Assembly: GCF_000384155.1 (NCBI RefSeq) | Contig: NZ_KB913031.1 | Span: 744,001-808,000, forward strand | Reading direction: 5' to 3' | DNA length: 64,000 nucleotides | DNA from: Methylophilus sp. 42 | GTDB lineage: Bacteria; Pseudomonadota; Gammaproteobacteria; Burkholderiales; Methylophilaceae | Part shown: piece by piece, positions 23,144-33,666 of the stretch | Position numbering within the stretch: the stretch's first letter is position 1 | How the letters are laid out: every line of letters begins with the position of its first letter | The notes under the pieces: model-generated | Databases searched by the model: none | Seen by the model: the letters and a program-made list of their open reading frames with translations, nothing else | Told to the model about the DNA's origin: nothing | Translations under genes and position numbers: made by a program

Positions 23144-23422
23144 GAGCTTTAAAAATTATATTGTCATTAATAGGAATCATTAATCATTACAGCATCAATC
23201 GGGGTGAGTGTCTATAGCTGTTTTGTAGGAGAAACACTGGTTTTGTATAAGATATGAGACCTCACAGTGTAAATCTGGGTATTAATAGCCATTTCGAGGT
23301 GAAAGACCCTGATATGAAGCGGGGAATGGCTGTGTTTGAGGATGGCGGCGAATAGATTAAAGTGCGTTAAAATGGATGGATATCCCAGCCGAATTGATGT
23401 GCAGTAGAAAGCCTTCCGCGTT

Positions 23423-24814
23423 ATGTTGCCTTCCGTGACTTTTCTTGACCTCGAAACCACCGGGGCGACCCCTTTACGTGACCGTATCACCGAGATTGCG
23501 CTGGTGCGCTTTGACAACGGTGTTGAAACTTTGCGCTGGCAAACCTTGGTCAATCCGCAACAGCCTATCCCGCCGTTTATTCAATCATTGACTGGCATTA
23601 ACGACGCCATGGTGGCCGATGCCCCTCTGTTTGCCGAAGTGGCGGATAAATTATTAGCGTTTTTGGAAGGCTCGGTGCTGGCTGCGCATAATGTGCGTTT
23701 TGACCATGGCTTTTTAAAATCGGAATTCAAACGCCTGAATATTACTTTGCGGCAACAAGTGCTGTGTACGGTCAAACTCTCGCGCCTGCTATACCCGCAG
23801 CATTATAGTCACGGTATAGATGCCATTGTCGCCCGTCACCAGATCACCGGCCTGGCACGTCACCGCGCCATGGGCGATGTCGAGGCGATATTGATTATGT
23901 TGAATGATGCCAGGCGTGACCTCGGCGCAGAGGTGGTGCAGGCCGCTGCGCTCAAATTAATGGCCGCACCGGCCTTGCCGCCACATATCGATGCCAGCCT
24001 GGTCGGTGAGTTGCCTGAGGCGCCCGGCGTTTACCTGTTTTATGGCGAGAACGATTTGCCTTTATATATAGGTAAAAGTGTCAATGTGCGCGCACGCGTG
24101 CTATCGCACTTCAGTAGTGATCATGCCTCCAGCAAAGAGATGCGCATGACACAGGAAATGAAACGCTTTGAATGGATACCCGCCGCAGGCGAATTTAGCG
24201 CTTTGTTGCTGGAGTCACGGCTGGTAAAAGAGCGCATGCCGATTTATAACCGGCAATTGCGGCGCGAGCGCCAGTTGTGTAGCTGGCAGTTAGTGACTGG
24301 TGCACAACCGATAGTCAGGCTGGTGAATGAGGATGAGATTGACCCTAGCCAAATGGCCCATTTGTTCGGTACGTTTAGAAGCAAGCGGCAAGCCGTTGAG
24401 ACCTTGCGCAAGATTGCTGACCTGAGTCATTTGTGTGCCAAAACACTGGGGCTGGAAACGGGGCGTGACGGGCCGTGTTTTGCTTATCAACTTAAACGCT
24501 GTAAAGGCGTCTGTTGCGGCCAGGAATCTGCCGAGATGCATGCCTTGCGTGTGCAGCAAGCACTGATGGCACATAAGCTCAAAGCCTGGCCGTATCGCGG
24601 CAAGATCGGTATTGAAGAATATAACCTCGAAAATGATTTACGCCAGATTCACGTGTTTGAGCACTGGGTGTATGTGGGCGTGGCGGTGGATGACGAGAGT
24701 TTGCTGGCTTTACGCGAGCAAAAAACAGTGCTTAAGTTTGATCTTGATAGTTATAAGCTGTTGTTGAAAATGCTGTCGCAGAAAAAGACCCGTGTACTGG
24801 ATCTGGCTGGTTAG
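23423..24814 (+). CDS. DnaQ-type 3'-5' exonuclease fused to a UvrC-like GIY-YIG domain
   Basis: The 463 aa product starts with a DEDDh exonuclease (residues 1-170): ExoI DLETTG (9-14), ExoII around HNVRFDHGFL, ExoIII HRAMGDV. From about residue 197 follows a UvrC N-terminal GIY-YIG endonuclease (GVYLFYGENDLPLYIGKS, and the later RRERQLCSW part) and a Cys-rich stretch (CAKTLGLETGRDGPCFAYQL, CKGVCCGQ) like that of UvrC/Cho. A Cho-like role in excision repair is expected. The fused architecture is known in betaproteobacteria. The start at 23423 has weak upstream signals. Confidence 0.87.
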   Translation: MLPSVTFLDLETTGATPLRDRITEIALVRFDNGVETLRWQTLVNPQQPIPPFIQSLTGINDAMVADAPLFAEVADKLLAFLEGSVLAAHNVRFDHGFLKSEFKRLNITLRQQVLCTVKLSRLLYPQHYSHGIDAIVARHQITGLARHRAMGDVEAILIMLNDARRDLGAEVVQAAALKLMAAPALPPHIDASLVGELPEAPGVYLFYGENDLPLYIGKSVNVRARVLSHFSSDHASSKEMRMTQEMKRFEWIPAAGEFSALLLESRLVKERMPIYNRQLRRERQLCSWQLVTGAQPIVRLVNEDEIDPSQMAHLFGTFRSKRQAVETLRKIADLSHLCAKTLGLETGRDGPCFAYQLKRCKGVCCGQESAEMHALRVQQALMAHKLKAWPYRGKIGIEEYNLENDLRQIHVFEHWVYVGVAVDDESLLALREQKTVLKFDLDSYKLLLKMLSQKKTRVLDLAG

Positions 24815-24860
24815 GAAAGCGTTCACCAACCGGGTACACGGGTAAGGGGTAGGGTAAGTA

Positions 24861-26270
24861 TCAGGGCAGGTAGAATGTGCTATTGGTAGATACTTGCTCG
24901 CCATTCGAGAGCGCTGTTACCTCAATCTGGATGCGATGGCTGCCCTGCAAATCGCTCGCAGGTACAGACAAGCTTAAAGGTACTAATATTTCCTCAGTAG
25001 AAGCGGCTGTGAGTATCTGCTCACTTTCCACACGCAAGCCGTCTATGCCGCGGGCACGCACCTGGTAGCGCTGATTGTGCTCGGTGGCATTGGTGAGGTG
25101 CAACTGGTAAGGGTTTTCAATGCCATGGCCGGTTTCGCGGTACATGATATTGCGGTCACGCATGATATCGACCTTGAAATCGGGTTTATGCAACAGCCCG
25201 TAGCCTAACCAGGCGGTCATCAATACAAATAATCCACTATAAATCAGTACGCGTGGCCGCAGCAGATGTTGCCGCAGTTTGTGTTGCTCGCTGAGGCCAG
25301 CCGCGGAAAAGCGGATTAAGTCGCGTGGGTACTGCATTTTGTCCATGACGTCATTACAGGCATCAATACACAAGCCGCAGCTGATGCACTCATATTGCAA
25401 ACCATTGCGGATATCGATGCCGACCGGACATACTTGCACGCAGATATTGCAGTCTATGCATGAGCCCAGGCCGTCTGCCTGGTAATCCTGGTTTTTGCTG
25501 CGGCCACCACGCGGTTCGCCACGTGCGCTGTCATAGGCCACAATCAAGGTGTGATTATCAAACATCGCACTTTGAAAGCGGGCATAGGGGCACATATGTT
25601 TGCATACTTGTTCGCGCAGAAAACCGGCGTTGCCATAGGTGGCCAGTCCGTAAAAGCCTAGCCAGAAGCAGGACCAACCGCCCATTTGCCATTGCAGCAT
25701 GTCGCTGCATAATTCGCGTATCGGCGTGAAGTAACCGACAAAGGTAAAGCCGGTGACCAATGAAAAAGCCAGCCAGGCGGAGTGCTTGCTCACTTTGATG
25801 CCGATTTTGTGCGCGCCCCAAGGCTGGCTGTCCAGTTTTTGCCTGGCCATGCGGTCACCTTCGATCGTGCGCTCCATCCACAAAAAGATCTCGGTATACA
25901 CCGATTGCGGACAGGAGAACCCGCACCAGAGGCGGCCTGCCACGGCAGTAAATAAAAACAGGCCCAGGGCGCTAATGATCAGTAGCAGTGCCAGGTAAAA
26001 CAAATCCTGCGGAAAAATCACCAGGCCAAACAGGTAAAAGCGATGGGTGTCGATATCCAGCAACAGTGCCTGACGGCCGCCGTATTGCAGCCAGGGCATG
26101 CCGTAAAACACTAATTGTGTCAGCCAGATCATCAGCCAGCGCCAGTTTTTAAAATAGCCGCTGACCGAGCGTGGATACACCTTGGGTGTTTTCTGGTAAA
26201 GCGAAATAGTTTGCCCGGCGACTGGGGCTGCCACAATCGGGATCACAGGTTTGCTGCGTGAAGATGTCAT
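24861..26270 (-). CDS. ccoG: Cytochrome oxidase accessory protein CcoG (FixG/RdxA)
   Basis: A membrane iron-sulfur protein needed for assembly (copper insertion) of cbb3-type cytochrome oxidase. The start ATG 26270 was chosen over a TTG at 26288. The 469 aa product has membrane helices in the first half (for example WLMIWLTQLVFYGMPWL and LFYLALLLIISALGLFLF), the motif CGFSCPQSVYTEIFLWMERT, and two ferredoxin-type 4Fe-4S sites (CIDCNICVQVCPVG and CISCGLCIDACND). The Ig-like C-terminal periplasmic domain is present. The ccoNOPQ genes it would serve are not in this window. Confidence 0.92.
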   Translation of the reverse strand: MTSSRSKPVIPIVAAPVAGQTISLYQKTPKVYPRSVSGYFKNWRWLMIWLTQLVFYGMPWLQYGGRQALLLDIDTHRFYLFGLVIFPQDLFYLALLLIISALGLFLFTAVAGRLWCGFSCPQSVYTEIFLWMERTIEGDRMARQKLDSQPWGAHKIGIKVSKHSAWLAFSLVTGFTFVGYFTPIRELCSDMLQWQMGGWSCFWLGFYGLATYGNAGFLREQVCKHMCPYARFQSAMFDNHTLIVAYDSARGEPRGGRSKNQDYQADGLGSCIDCNICVQVCPVGIDIRNGLQYECISCGLCIDACNDVMDKMQYPRDLIRFSAAGLSEQHKLRQHLLRPRVLIYSGLFVLMTAWLGYGLLHKPDFKVDIMRDRNIMYRETGHGIENPYQLHLTNATEHNQRYQVRARGIDGLRVESEQILTAASTEEILVPLSLSVPASDLQGSHRIQIEVTALSNGEQVSTNSTFYLP

Positions 26271-26371
26271 ACAAGCACTCGGTATCAATAAGACAAGTGC
26301 AGTGTAAAAGAGAAAGTCAGTTTAAAACAGATTCAGTTTTTTGTTAAAAAACCATATCAGATGCACAATGT

Positions 26372-27808
26372 TCACGCCTGCTTGATCAGTTGCCCCAGGC
26401 GTTCAATGGCCTGCAAATGCACGTGATTAACGGTATGCCCGTAATTGAGCCGGATATAGCTGGCGTATTGCTGTTGTGACGAAAACATATGGCCGGGGGC
26501 GAGACTGATGTTCTCAGCAATCGCTTGTTGAAACAGCTGCAAACTATCGCGTTGATCGGGTAGCTGTAGCCATAAGAAATAGCCGCCTTGCGGCAAGGTA
26601 AAACGTACTTGTGGCGGCAGGTGCTGGTGGATGGCTTGCGAGAATTGTAATTGCTGTAACATGAGCTGGTGCCGCAGCTGGCGCAAGTGTTTGTCATAGC
26701 CGCCTTTGGCCAGGTAACTCGCTAATGCCAGTTGTGCCGGAATCGAGGTGGCCAGGGTGGTGGATATTTTTAAGCGGGTGATTTTTTCGGCAAAGCGCCC
26801 GGCGGATACCCAGCCGACCCGGTAGCCCGGTGCCAGCGCTTTGGAAAAAGAGCTGCAATGCATCACCCAGCCCTCTTTGTCCCAGGTGTTGGCAGGTAGC
26901 GGACGCTGTTTGCCAAAATATAATTCGCGGTACACATCATCTTCTATCATGGGCAATTGATAGCGCGTGATCAACTCGACCAAGGCCTGCTTTTTTTGCT
27001 CCGGCATCAGGCTGCCGGTCGGGTTCTGAAAGTTGGTCATCAACCAGCAGGCTTTGGGTTGGTGCTGAATAATGGCGCGCTCCAGTGCCGCCAGGTCTAT
27101 GCCTTGCTCGGGGTGGCTGGGCACCTCAATTGCGCGCAGGCCCATGCGCTCAATTGCCTGTAAAGCCGCATAAAAGCTGGGCGACTCGATAATCACGCTA
27201 TCGCCAGGCTGGGTCACGGCGGCCAGGCAGAGGTTGAGTGCTTCCAGTGCGCCATTGGTAATCACAATGTCACTGAGGTCGGTGGGTTTGCCATCCAGTT
27301 GGTAGCGCAATGCAATCTGGCGCCGGAGGGCGACATCGCCCTGACCAATGTCACTGACTGTATCTTGCGGTTGCATACGGCGCACGGTGCTGGCCATATG
27401 GTCGGCCAGTTTTGACAGCGGGAATAGCAACGGGCTGGGAAAGGCTGAGCCGAAAGGAATCTGCTGCGGGTCTTTGATGCGCTCCAGCAGGTTGAACACC
27501 AGGTCGCTGACTTGCAGTGTGGTAGGCGTGCCTTCATCGCTGGCGGTGTGTGGTAACAGGCGTTCACTGCGCAGCGGTCCGGCGACGTAATAGCCGGAGC
27601 GCGGCCGCGTCACAATCAGGCCGCGAGCTTCCAGCAGGTAATAGGCCTGGAATACGGTAGAAGCGTTGACCTGCTTGCTGGTTTGGATCTGGCGGATAGA
27701 GGGCAGTTTGTCACCACGCTTGAGCAGGCTTTGCTGAATCGCGCTGGCGATTTCTTCGGCAATGATTTCGTATTTCTTCACAACTAGCCTTGCTGCCGCT
27801 AAGCACAT
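26372..27808 (-). CDS. MocR-type GntR/aminotransferase transcription regulator
   Basis: The 478 aa product joins an N-terminal GntR winged helix (residues 10-75, with LPSIRQIQTSKQVNASTVFQ) to a type-I aminotransferase domain that holds PLP. The Schiff-base lysine is in SSFSKALAPGYRVGW, and substrate or cofactor contacts such as NFQNPTGSLMP are present. Proteins of this class regulate genes of amino acid, vitamin B6 or GABA metabolism, often divergent from themselves. Here the divergent neighbour is the hypothetical gene at 27898, 89 bases away. Confidence 0.88.
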   Translation of the reverse strand: MCLAAARLVVKKYEIIAEEIASAIQQSLLKRGDKLPSIRQIQTSKQVNASTVFQAYYLLEARGLIVTRPRSGYYVAGPLRSERLLPHTASDEGTPTTLQVSDLVFNLLERIKDPQQIPFGSAFPSPLLFPLSKLADHMASTVRRMQPQDTVSDIGQGDVALRRQIALRYQLDGKPTDLSDIVITNGALEALNLCLAAVTQPGDSVIIESPSFYAALQAIERMGLRAIEVPSHPEQGIDLAALERAIIQHQPKACWLMTNFQNPTGSLMPEQKKQALVELITRYQLPMIEDDVYRELYFGKQRPLPANTWDKEGWVMHCSSFSKALAPGYRVGWVSAGRFAEKITRLKISTTLATSIPAQLALASYLAKGGYDKHLRQLRHQLMLQQLQFSQAIHQHLPPQVRFTLPQGGYFLWLQLPDQRDSLQLFQQAIAENISLAPGHMFSSQQQYASYIRLNYGHTVNHVHLQAIERLGQLIKQA

Positions 27809-27897
27809 AATCTGATATGGTTAATTTAATCTAAACTGCCGCTGTTCGGCAATGCCTGGCCGCGATAAGCTGCTATCTTTTGTGAAAAAGGCTAGGC

Positions 27898-28242
27898 ATG
27901 CATATCTCTGAATTGCTGACGTCGGCAGTGAAAAGCGTGGCGCAACAGAATAAAAAACACTATGCATTAACATTGCATGACGGACAGGCGCTGCAACTGA
28001 AGGTCGCAGATATGTTTAACGTGCACTTGTTGCAGCAGGATCATCCGCTTGCCTGTGTGCATTTTCAACCGCTGAGCTCATTGAATAATATTGAAATGCA
28101 GCCAATTTACCGCGTGGCTTCGCTACGCACGGCGACGGGCGAGGATACCCAGCTCTCTGCCGAATTGCTGGAATGCGTGTTTGCGGTGTATCGTTATTAC
28201 ACCAATGGCAGTATCCGGCCCTGGCGAAACGCTGTAAAATAA
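27898..28242 (+). CDS. Conserved-looking hypothetical protein (114 aa)
   Basis: ATG 27898 has AAGGCTAGG upstream. The soluble 114 aa product shows alternating strands and helices (YALTLHDGQALQLKVADMFN, then ACVHFQPLSSLNN) and ends RPWRNAVK, with two Cys. No signal peptide or membrane segment. It starts 89 bases from the MocR-type regulator in the opposite direction, a common arrangement for a MocR target, so it may be regulated by it. I do not recognise the family. Confidence 0.55.
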   Translation: MHISELLTSAVKSVAQQNKKHYALTLHDGQALQLKVADMFNVHLLQQDHPLACVHFQPLSSLNNIEMQPIYRVASLRTATGEDTQLSAELLECVFAVYRYYTNGSIRPWRNAVK

Positions 28243-28312
28243 GGTGTTGGATGGTAAGTCAGGCTGTTAATCCAGTGGGCTGGGCAGCCGTGAAAAACAT
28301 GCGCAAATATAT

Positions 28313-28340
28313 TTGCATTCTGCAATAAATTGCGTATAAT
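28313..28340 (+). promoter_or_regulatory. Promoter of rplU-rpmA
   Basis: TATAAT (28335-28340) with TTGCAT 16 bases upstream (28313-28318). The -10 is perfect and followed by TGCGGG. Confidence 0.6.
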
Positions 28341-28377
28341 TGCGGGTTCTTTAAAAGGCGACGTTTAAGGCATCATT

Positions 28378-28692
28378 ATGTACGCAGTGATTAAAACAGG
28401 TGGCAAACAGTACAAAGTAGCCGCTGGTGACAAATTAAAAGTAGAAAAATTGGTTGGTGACGTTGGTTCTACTGTTGTGATCGACAAAGTGTTGTTGATT
28501 GCTAACGGCGAGTCAACTACGATTGGTGCACCTTTGGTGGCCGGTGCTAAAGTGAGTGCGACTGTGGTATCACATGGCCGTGGCGACAAAGTGATGATTT
28601 TTAAAATGCGTCGTCGTAAGCACTACCGTAAGACTCAAGGTCATCGCCAGAGCTATACCGAAATTCAAATCGACACTATTTCTGCTAAATAA
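28378..28692 (+). CDS. rplU: 50S ribosomal protein L21
   Basis: Binds 23S rRNA in the large subunit. The 104 aa product matches the family throughout: [20 protein letters not shown], then [19 protein letters not shown] near the C-terminus. Its length is normal. It heads the conserved rplU-rpmA-obgE arrangement, with a strong promoter upstream and L27 starting 28 bases later. Confidence 0.98.
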   Translation: MYAVIKTGGKQYKVAAGDKLKVEKLVGDVGSTVVIDKVLLIANGESTTIGAPLVAGAKVSATVVSHGRGDKVMIFKMRRRKHYRKTQGHRQSYTEIQIDTISAK

Positions 28693-28720
28693 TTAAGCAG
28701 ATTGCTAGAGGGAATCAAAC

Positions 28721-28978
28721 ATGGCACACAAAAAAGCAGGCGGTAGTTCACGTAACGGCCGCGACTCACAAGCAAAACGCCTGGGCGTTAAAGCTTTCGG
28801 TGAAACAGTAGTTAACGCTGGCAGCATCATCGTTCGCCAACGTGGTACTAGAATGCACGCTGGCGAAAACGTCGGCATGGGTAAAGACCACACACTGTAT
28901 GCATTGGTAGAAGGCAAAGTTAAATTTGCAATCAAAGGCGCGTTGAAGCGTCATACCGTGAGCATCGAAGCGGTTTAA
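28721..28978 (+). CDS. rpmA: 50S ribosomal protein L27
   Basis: L27 sits near the peptidyl-transferase centre. The 85 aa product begins [19 protein letters not shown] with no firmicute-type extension, and continues with the usual [16 protein letters not shown]. Ribosome binding site GAGGGA lies 12 bases before the ATG. A terminator (28993) separates it from obgE. Confidence 0.98.
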   Translation: MAHKKAGGSSRNGRDSQAKRLGVKAFGETVVNAGSIIVRQRGTRMHAGENVGMGKDHTLYALVEGKVKFAIKGALKRHTVSIEAV

Positions 28979-28992
28979 TCAAAGTTGTATGT

Positions 28993-29022
28993 AAAAAGCC
29001 CTGTCGCTTGACGGGGCTTTTT
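28993..29022 (+). terminator. Terminator after rpmA
   Basis: AAAAAGCCC / GGGCTTTTT stem with a GTCGCTTGAC apical part; T run follows. Confidence 0.88.
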
Positions 29023-29093
29023 ACTTTATAGTTCGCAGATTGCATGCAGCCTTGTTCACCATAACGCAGCCATGCGCTTAAAAGGCAAATTGA

Positions 29094-30149
<1,056 letters not shown>

Positions 30150-30154
30150 GTTTT

Positions 30155-31276
30155 ATGAGTGTCTCTCTCATACAAGACAGTAAAACCCTGATTGTGAAGG
30201 TGGGTTCCAGCCTGGTCACCAATAATGGCCAGGGCTTGGATAAAACTGCCATTGCCGCCTGGGCAGAGCAAATCAGTGCGCTGGTCAAGCAGGGCAAGCA
30301 AGTGGTGCTGGTTTCCAGTGGTGCAGTCGCCGAAGGCATGCAGCGCCTTGGCTGGAAAAAGCGCCCGGTAGAAGTGAATGAATTGCAAGCCGCTGCCGCC
30401 GTTGGCCAGATGGGCCTGGTACAGATGTATGAGCAGTGCTTCTCGCAGCACGGCTTACACACTGCGCAATTGCTGCTGACGCATGAAGACCTGGCAGACC
30501 GTAAGCGCTACTTGAATGCGCGGACGACGCTGCGTACGCTGCTCGATTTAAACGTGATTCCTATCATCAACGAAAATGACACGGTGGTGACCGAAGAGAT
30601 CCGCTTTGGGGATAACGATACCTTGGGTGCGCTGGTAGCAAACCTGATCGAAGCCGATGCGCTGATTATCCTCACTGACCAGCAAGGCCTGTATTCGGCT
30701 GATCCGCGCAAAGACCCTGCTGCGGTATTTGTCAATTTTGAAACTGCTGGTAACCCCGCGCTGGAAAGCATGGCTGGCGGTGCTGGTAGCGCGGTGGGCA
30801 CGGGTGGCATGCTGACCAAAATTCTGGCGGCCAAGCGCGCGGCCAGTAGTGGTGCGCACACCGTGATTGCGTCTGGCCGTGAGCCGCAGGTGCTGATGCG
30901 TTTAAGCCAGGGTGAAGCTATCGGTACACATTTAAAAGCGGGCAAAATGAAAACGCTGGCCAAGAAACAATGGTTGGCTGATCATTTGCGCGTGGGCGGA
31001 AAATTGGTGCTGGATGATGGTGCTGTCAATGTGCTGAGCAAAGATGGCAAGAGTTTGCTGCCGATTGGTGTGGTGGATGTATTGGGCCAGTTTGAGCGTG
31101 GCGATGTGGTTGCCTGTGTCGATGCACAAGGGAAAGAGTGGGCGCGTGGCATTGTCAATTACAATGCCAATGAAGTGCGCAGAATTAAGCGTAAACCCAG
31201 TAACGAGATTGAAAGTGTGCTGGGTTATGTGGAAGAAAAAGAGTTGATACACAGAGATAATCTGGTATTGGTTTAA
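30155..31276 (+). CDS. proB: Glutamate 5-kinase
   Basis: First step of proline synthesis: phosphorylates glutamate with ATP. The 373 aa product has the amino-acid-kinase domain ([12 protein letters not shown] near the start, [17 protein letters not shown] in the middle, [15 protein letters not shown]) and a C-terminal PUA domain (about residues 280-370). It lies 5 bases after obgE, a common pairing. Confidence 0.97.
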   Translation: MSVSLIQDSKTLIVKVGSSLVTNNGQGLDKTAIAAWAEQISALVKQGKQVVLVSSGAVAEGMQRLGWKKRPVEVNELQAAAAVGQMGLVQMYEQCFSQHGLHTAQLLLTHEDLADRKRYLNARTTLRTLLDLNVIPIINENDTVVTEEIRFGDNDTLGALVANLIEADALIILTDQQGLYSADPRKDPAAVFVNFETAGNPALESMAGGAGSAVGTGGMLTKILAAKRAASSGAHTVIASGREPQVLMRLSQGEAIGTHLKAGKMKTLAKKQWLADHLRVGGKLVLDDGAVNVLSKDGKSLLPIGVVDVLGQFERGDVVACVDAQGKEWARGIVNYNANEVRRIKRKPSNEIESVLGYVEEKELIHRDNLVLV

Positions 31277-31311
31277 TTGCCAACAAGACGAAGAGAGTGC
31301 AAGGCAACGTG

Positions 31312-31806
31312 ATGAGTAAATCTTTGGTAGCCATTATTATGGGGTCGGACAGTGACTGGCCAGTGATGAAAAATGCCGCGCAAATGCTGGCAGATTTTGG
31401 GGTGGCTTATGAAGCGCGCGTCGTATCTGCGCATCGCACACCGGATCTGATGTTCCAGTTTGCCGAGTCAGCTGCAAGCAATGGTTTTCAGGTGATTATC
31501 GCCGGTGCTGGTGGTGCTGCGCACCTGCCAGGCATGGTGGCGGCGAAAACCACCTTGCCGGTATTGGGTGTGCCTGTGCCTTCCAAGCATCTGCAAGGGC
31601 AAGATTCATTGCTGTCTATCGTACAAATGCCTAAAGGGATTCCGGTGGCTACGTTTGCCATTGGTGACGCAGGGGCTGCCAATGCCGGGTTGTTTGCCGT
31701 GGCCGTGCTGGCGAACCAGGATGCTGGCTTGGCTGAGAAATTAGCGACTTTCCGCAAAAAACAAGCCGAAAAAGTCCATGCAATGGTGTTGAGCGAACAA
31801 CCATGA
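31312..31806 (+). CDS. purE: N5-carboxyaminoimidazole ribonucleotide mutase
   Basis: Converts N5-CAIR to CAIR in purine synthesis. The start is ATG 31312 with AAGG 8 bases upstream; a GTG at 31297 would add five residues. The 164 aa product has [12 protein letters not shown] and the [13 protein letters not shown] loop of class I PurE. Its stop overlaps the purK start in ATGA, so the two are translated together. Confidence 0.96.
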   Translation: MSKSLVAIIMGSDSDWPVMKNAAQMLADFGVAYEARVVSAHRTPDLMFQFAESAASNGFQVIIAGAGGAAHLPGMVAAKTTLPVLGVPVPSKHLQGQDSLLSIVQMPKGIPVATFAIGDAGAANAGLFAVAVLANQDAGLAEKLATFRKKQAEKVHAMVLSEQP

Positions 31807-32951
31807 CATCATTCGTGATTCAACCTTCTGCCATGTTGGGTATGTTGGGCGGCGGCCAGCTAGGTCGTTTCTTTGTCATTGCTGCGCATGAAATGGGCTA
31901 CAAAGTCACGGTGCTGGACCCGGACAAAAATAGCCCGGCGGGCATGATTGCTGATGTGCATTTGTGTGCGGCATACGACGATGCAGCCGCTTTGAAAACC
32001 ATGGCTGACACCTGCCAGGCAATTTCGACTGAATTTGAAAATGTGCCCGCTGAAACGTTGGCAACCTTGGCAAAATCGACCATTGTTCATCCAAGCGCAG
32101 ATGCCGTAGCGATTGCGCAGCACCGTATCAAAGAAAAAACCTTCTTTAAAGATTCTGGCTTGCCGATAGGTCCGTTTGTGCCGGTGACGGCTGAAAGCGA
32201 TTTGCCGCAAGATGGTGATATGTATCCGGCGGTGCTCAAGGTAGCGCGCTTTGGTTACGATGGTAAAGGTCAGGCGCGTGTCGCCAACCGCGAACAAGCT
32301 GTGGCCGCTTTCCAGGGCTTTAAGCAGGAAACCTGCGTGCTGGAAAAAATGTTACCGCTGGACCTGGAAGTGTCCGTGGTTCTGGCGCGCGATGTGCATG
32401 GCAATATTGCTGCATTCCCCACTGCTGAAAATAGCCACTTGAACGGTATTCTCGATATCAGTATCGCGCCTGCACGTTGCTCCGAAGTGATTAAAGCCAA
32501 TGCGCAAGAATTGGCGAAAAAGCTGGCCAATAGCCTGAATTATGTCGGTGTATTGGGCGTGGAGTTTTTTGTGGTCGGCAACCAGTTGCTGGTCAATGAA
32601 ATTGCACCGCGTCCGCATAACTCTGGTCATTACACGCTGGATGCTTGTGTGACCAACCAGTTTGAACAGCAGGTGCGTGTGATTACCGGCCAGGCATTAG
32701 GCAGCCCGCATTTGCATAGCAACGCAGTCATGGTGAATATTCTGGGCGATAGCTGGCTGTATAGCGGCAAGCAGGTTGAGCCTGCGTGGGATAAAGCCTT
32801 TGCGCATGGCAACCTCAAAATGCACTTGTACGGCAAGCATGAGCCGCGCAAGGCCCGCAAAATGGGGCATTTCACAGTGATTGGCGAGGATGCGCAAGCT
32901 GTGCTCAATGCCGCTAAAGTGGCGCGCAGTGAGTTGCATATTGGTGAGTAA
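31803..32951 (+). CDS. purK: N5-carboxyaminoimidazole ribonucleotide synthase
   Basis: ATP-dependent carboxylation of AIR to N5-CAIR, the step before PurE. The 382 aa ATP-grasp enzyme shows [15 protein letters not shown] near the start, the [16 protein letters not shown] segment, and [18 protein letters not shown]. It overlaps purE by 4 bases (ATGA). A terminator follows at 32974. Confidence 0.97.
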   Translation: MTSFVIQPSAMLGMLGGGQLGRFFVIAAHEMGYKVTVLDPDKNSPAGMIADVHLCAAYDDAAALKTMADTCQAISTEFENVPAETLATLAKSTIVHPSADAVAIAQHRIKEKTFFKDSGLPIGPFVPVTAESDLPQDGDMYPAVLKVARFGYDGKGQARVANREQAVAAFQGFKQETCVLEKMLPLDLEVSVVLARDVHGNIAAFPTAENSHLNGILDISIAPARCSEVIKANAQELAKKLANSLNYVGVLGVEFFVVGNQLLVNEIAPRPHNSGHYTLDACVTNQFEQQVRVITGQALGSPHLHSNAVMVNILGDSWLYSGKQVEPAWDKAFAHGNLKMHLYGKHEPRKARKMGHFTVIGEDAQAVLNAAKVARSELHIGE

Positions 32952-32973
32952 GAAGGTGTAACGCTTCAAAGAG

Positions 32974-33001
32974 AAAAGCCCGGCATGTCCGGGCTTTTTT
33001 G
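32974..33001 (+). terminator. Terminator after purK
   Basis: AAAAGCCCGG / CCGGGCTTTTTT hairpin. Confidence 0.9.
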
Positions 33002-33037
33002 TGTCTGGTTTTTGCTGTGTGGCGGATGTTAGGCAAT

Positions 33038-33067
33038 AAAAAAGCCGGACATCCGCCCGGCTTTTTT
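33038..33067 (-). terminator. Terminator of rpsT
   Basis: AAAAAAGCCGG / CCGGCTTTTTT, usable on both strands, between the convergent purK and rpsT genes. Confidence 0.88.
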
Positions 33068-33087
33068 AGTATGCACCCCTACTGAAA

Positions 33088-33459
33088 TTATTCAGCAGCT
33101 TTTTTCGCGCGAGGCTTAGCAGCTTTTTTAGCTGGTGCCGCTTCGGCTTTAGGTGCAGCTGCTTTTTTCACAGAAGCCAAAGTCGCAGGTGTGTCACCGG
33201 ACAATGCTTTGATCGCAGCAGTCAAACGGCTCTTATGACGAGCAGCTTTGTTTTTGTGGATGATTTTTTTGTCAGCGATGCGGTCGATCACGCTTACGTT
33301 TTCTTGGTAAGAAGCTACTGCAGCAGCTTTATCACCAGTTTGAATCGCTTTGATTACTTTTTTGATCGCAGTACGCAAAGTAGAACGCAACGCAGCATTG
33401 TGCGCGTTTACTTTGACGGATTGGCGCGCGCGTTTGCGAGCTTGTGCGGTATTTGCCAT
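33088..33459 (-). CDS. rpsT: 30S ribosomal protein S20 with extended C-terminus
   Basis: Binds 16S rRNA; primary-assembly protein of the small subunit. Residues 1-87 are standard S20 ([20 protein letters not shown], then [18 protein letters not shown]). Residues 88-123 form an extra tail of Ala, Lys and Pro, with [12 protein letters not shown], like histone H1-type tails; usual length is about 87 aa. The reading frame is unbroken and rpsT has its own terminator. The tail may add rRNA contacts. Confidence 0.96.
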   Translation of the reverse strand: MANTAQARKRARQSVKVNAHNAALRSTLRTAIKKVIKAIQTGDKAAAVASYQENVSVIDRIADKKIIHKNKAARHKSRLTAAIKALSGDTPATLASVKKAAAPKAEAAPAKKAAKPRAKKAAE

Positions 33460-33666
33460 ATTCGTTTTATCCTGTAACTTTCAAAAGGGGTGTGATACGA
33501 AACCGTGCATCATACTGTTTTTGCTTTGTTTTTGCAAGATTAAAAACGCATTTAGTCGATTGATTGTTGCTGCATGGTAAAATCGGCCAACTTTTCAATC
33601 TGCTGACAGTCCGCTGCTAGCGATAAGCTGCCAAAAATAGACTAAGGCGCGTATTTTCCATCATTT

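Noticed and set aside
23254-23355. A 33-codon ORF (ATG to TAG) between the OhrR-like gene and the DnaQ/GIY-YIG gene
   Set aside because: No ribosome binding site, no known family, and the length is within chance; not enough to call a gene.
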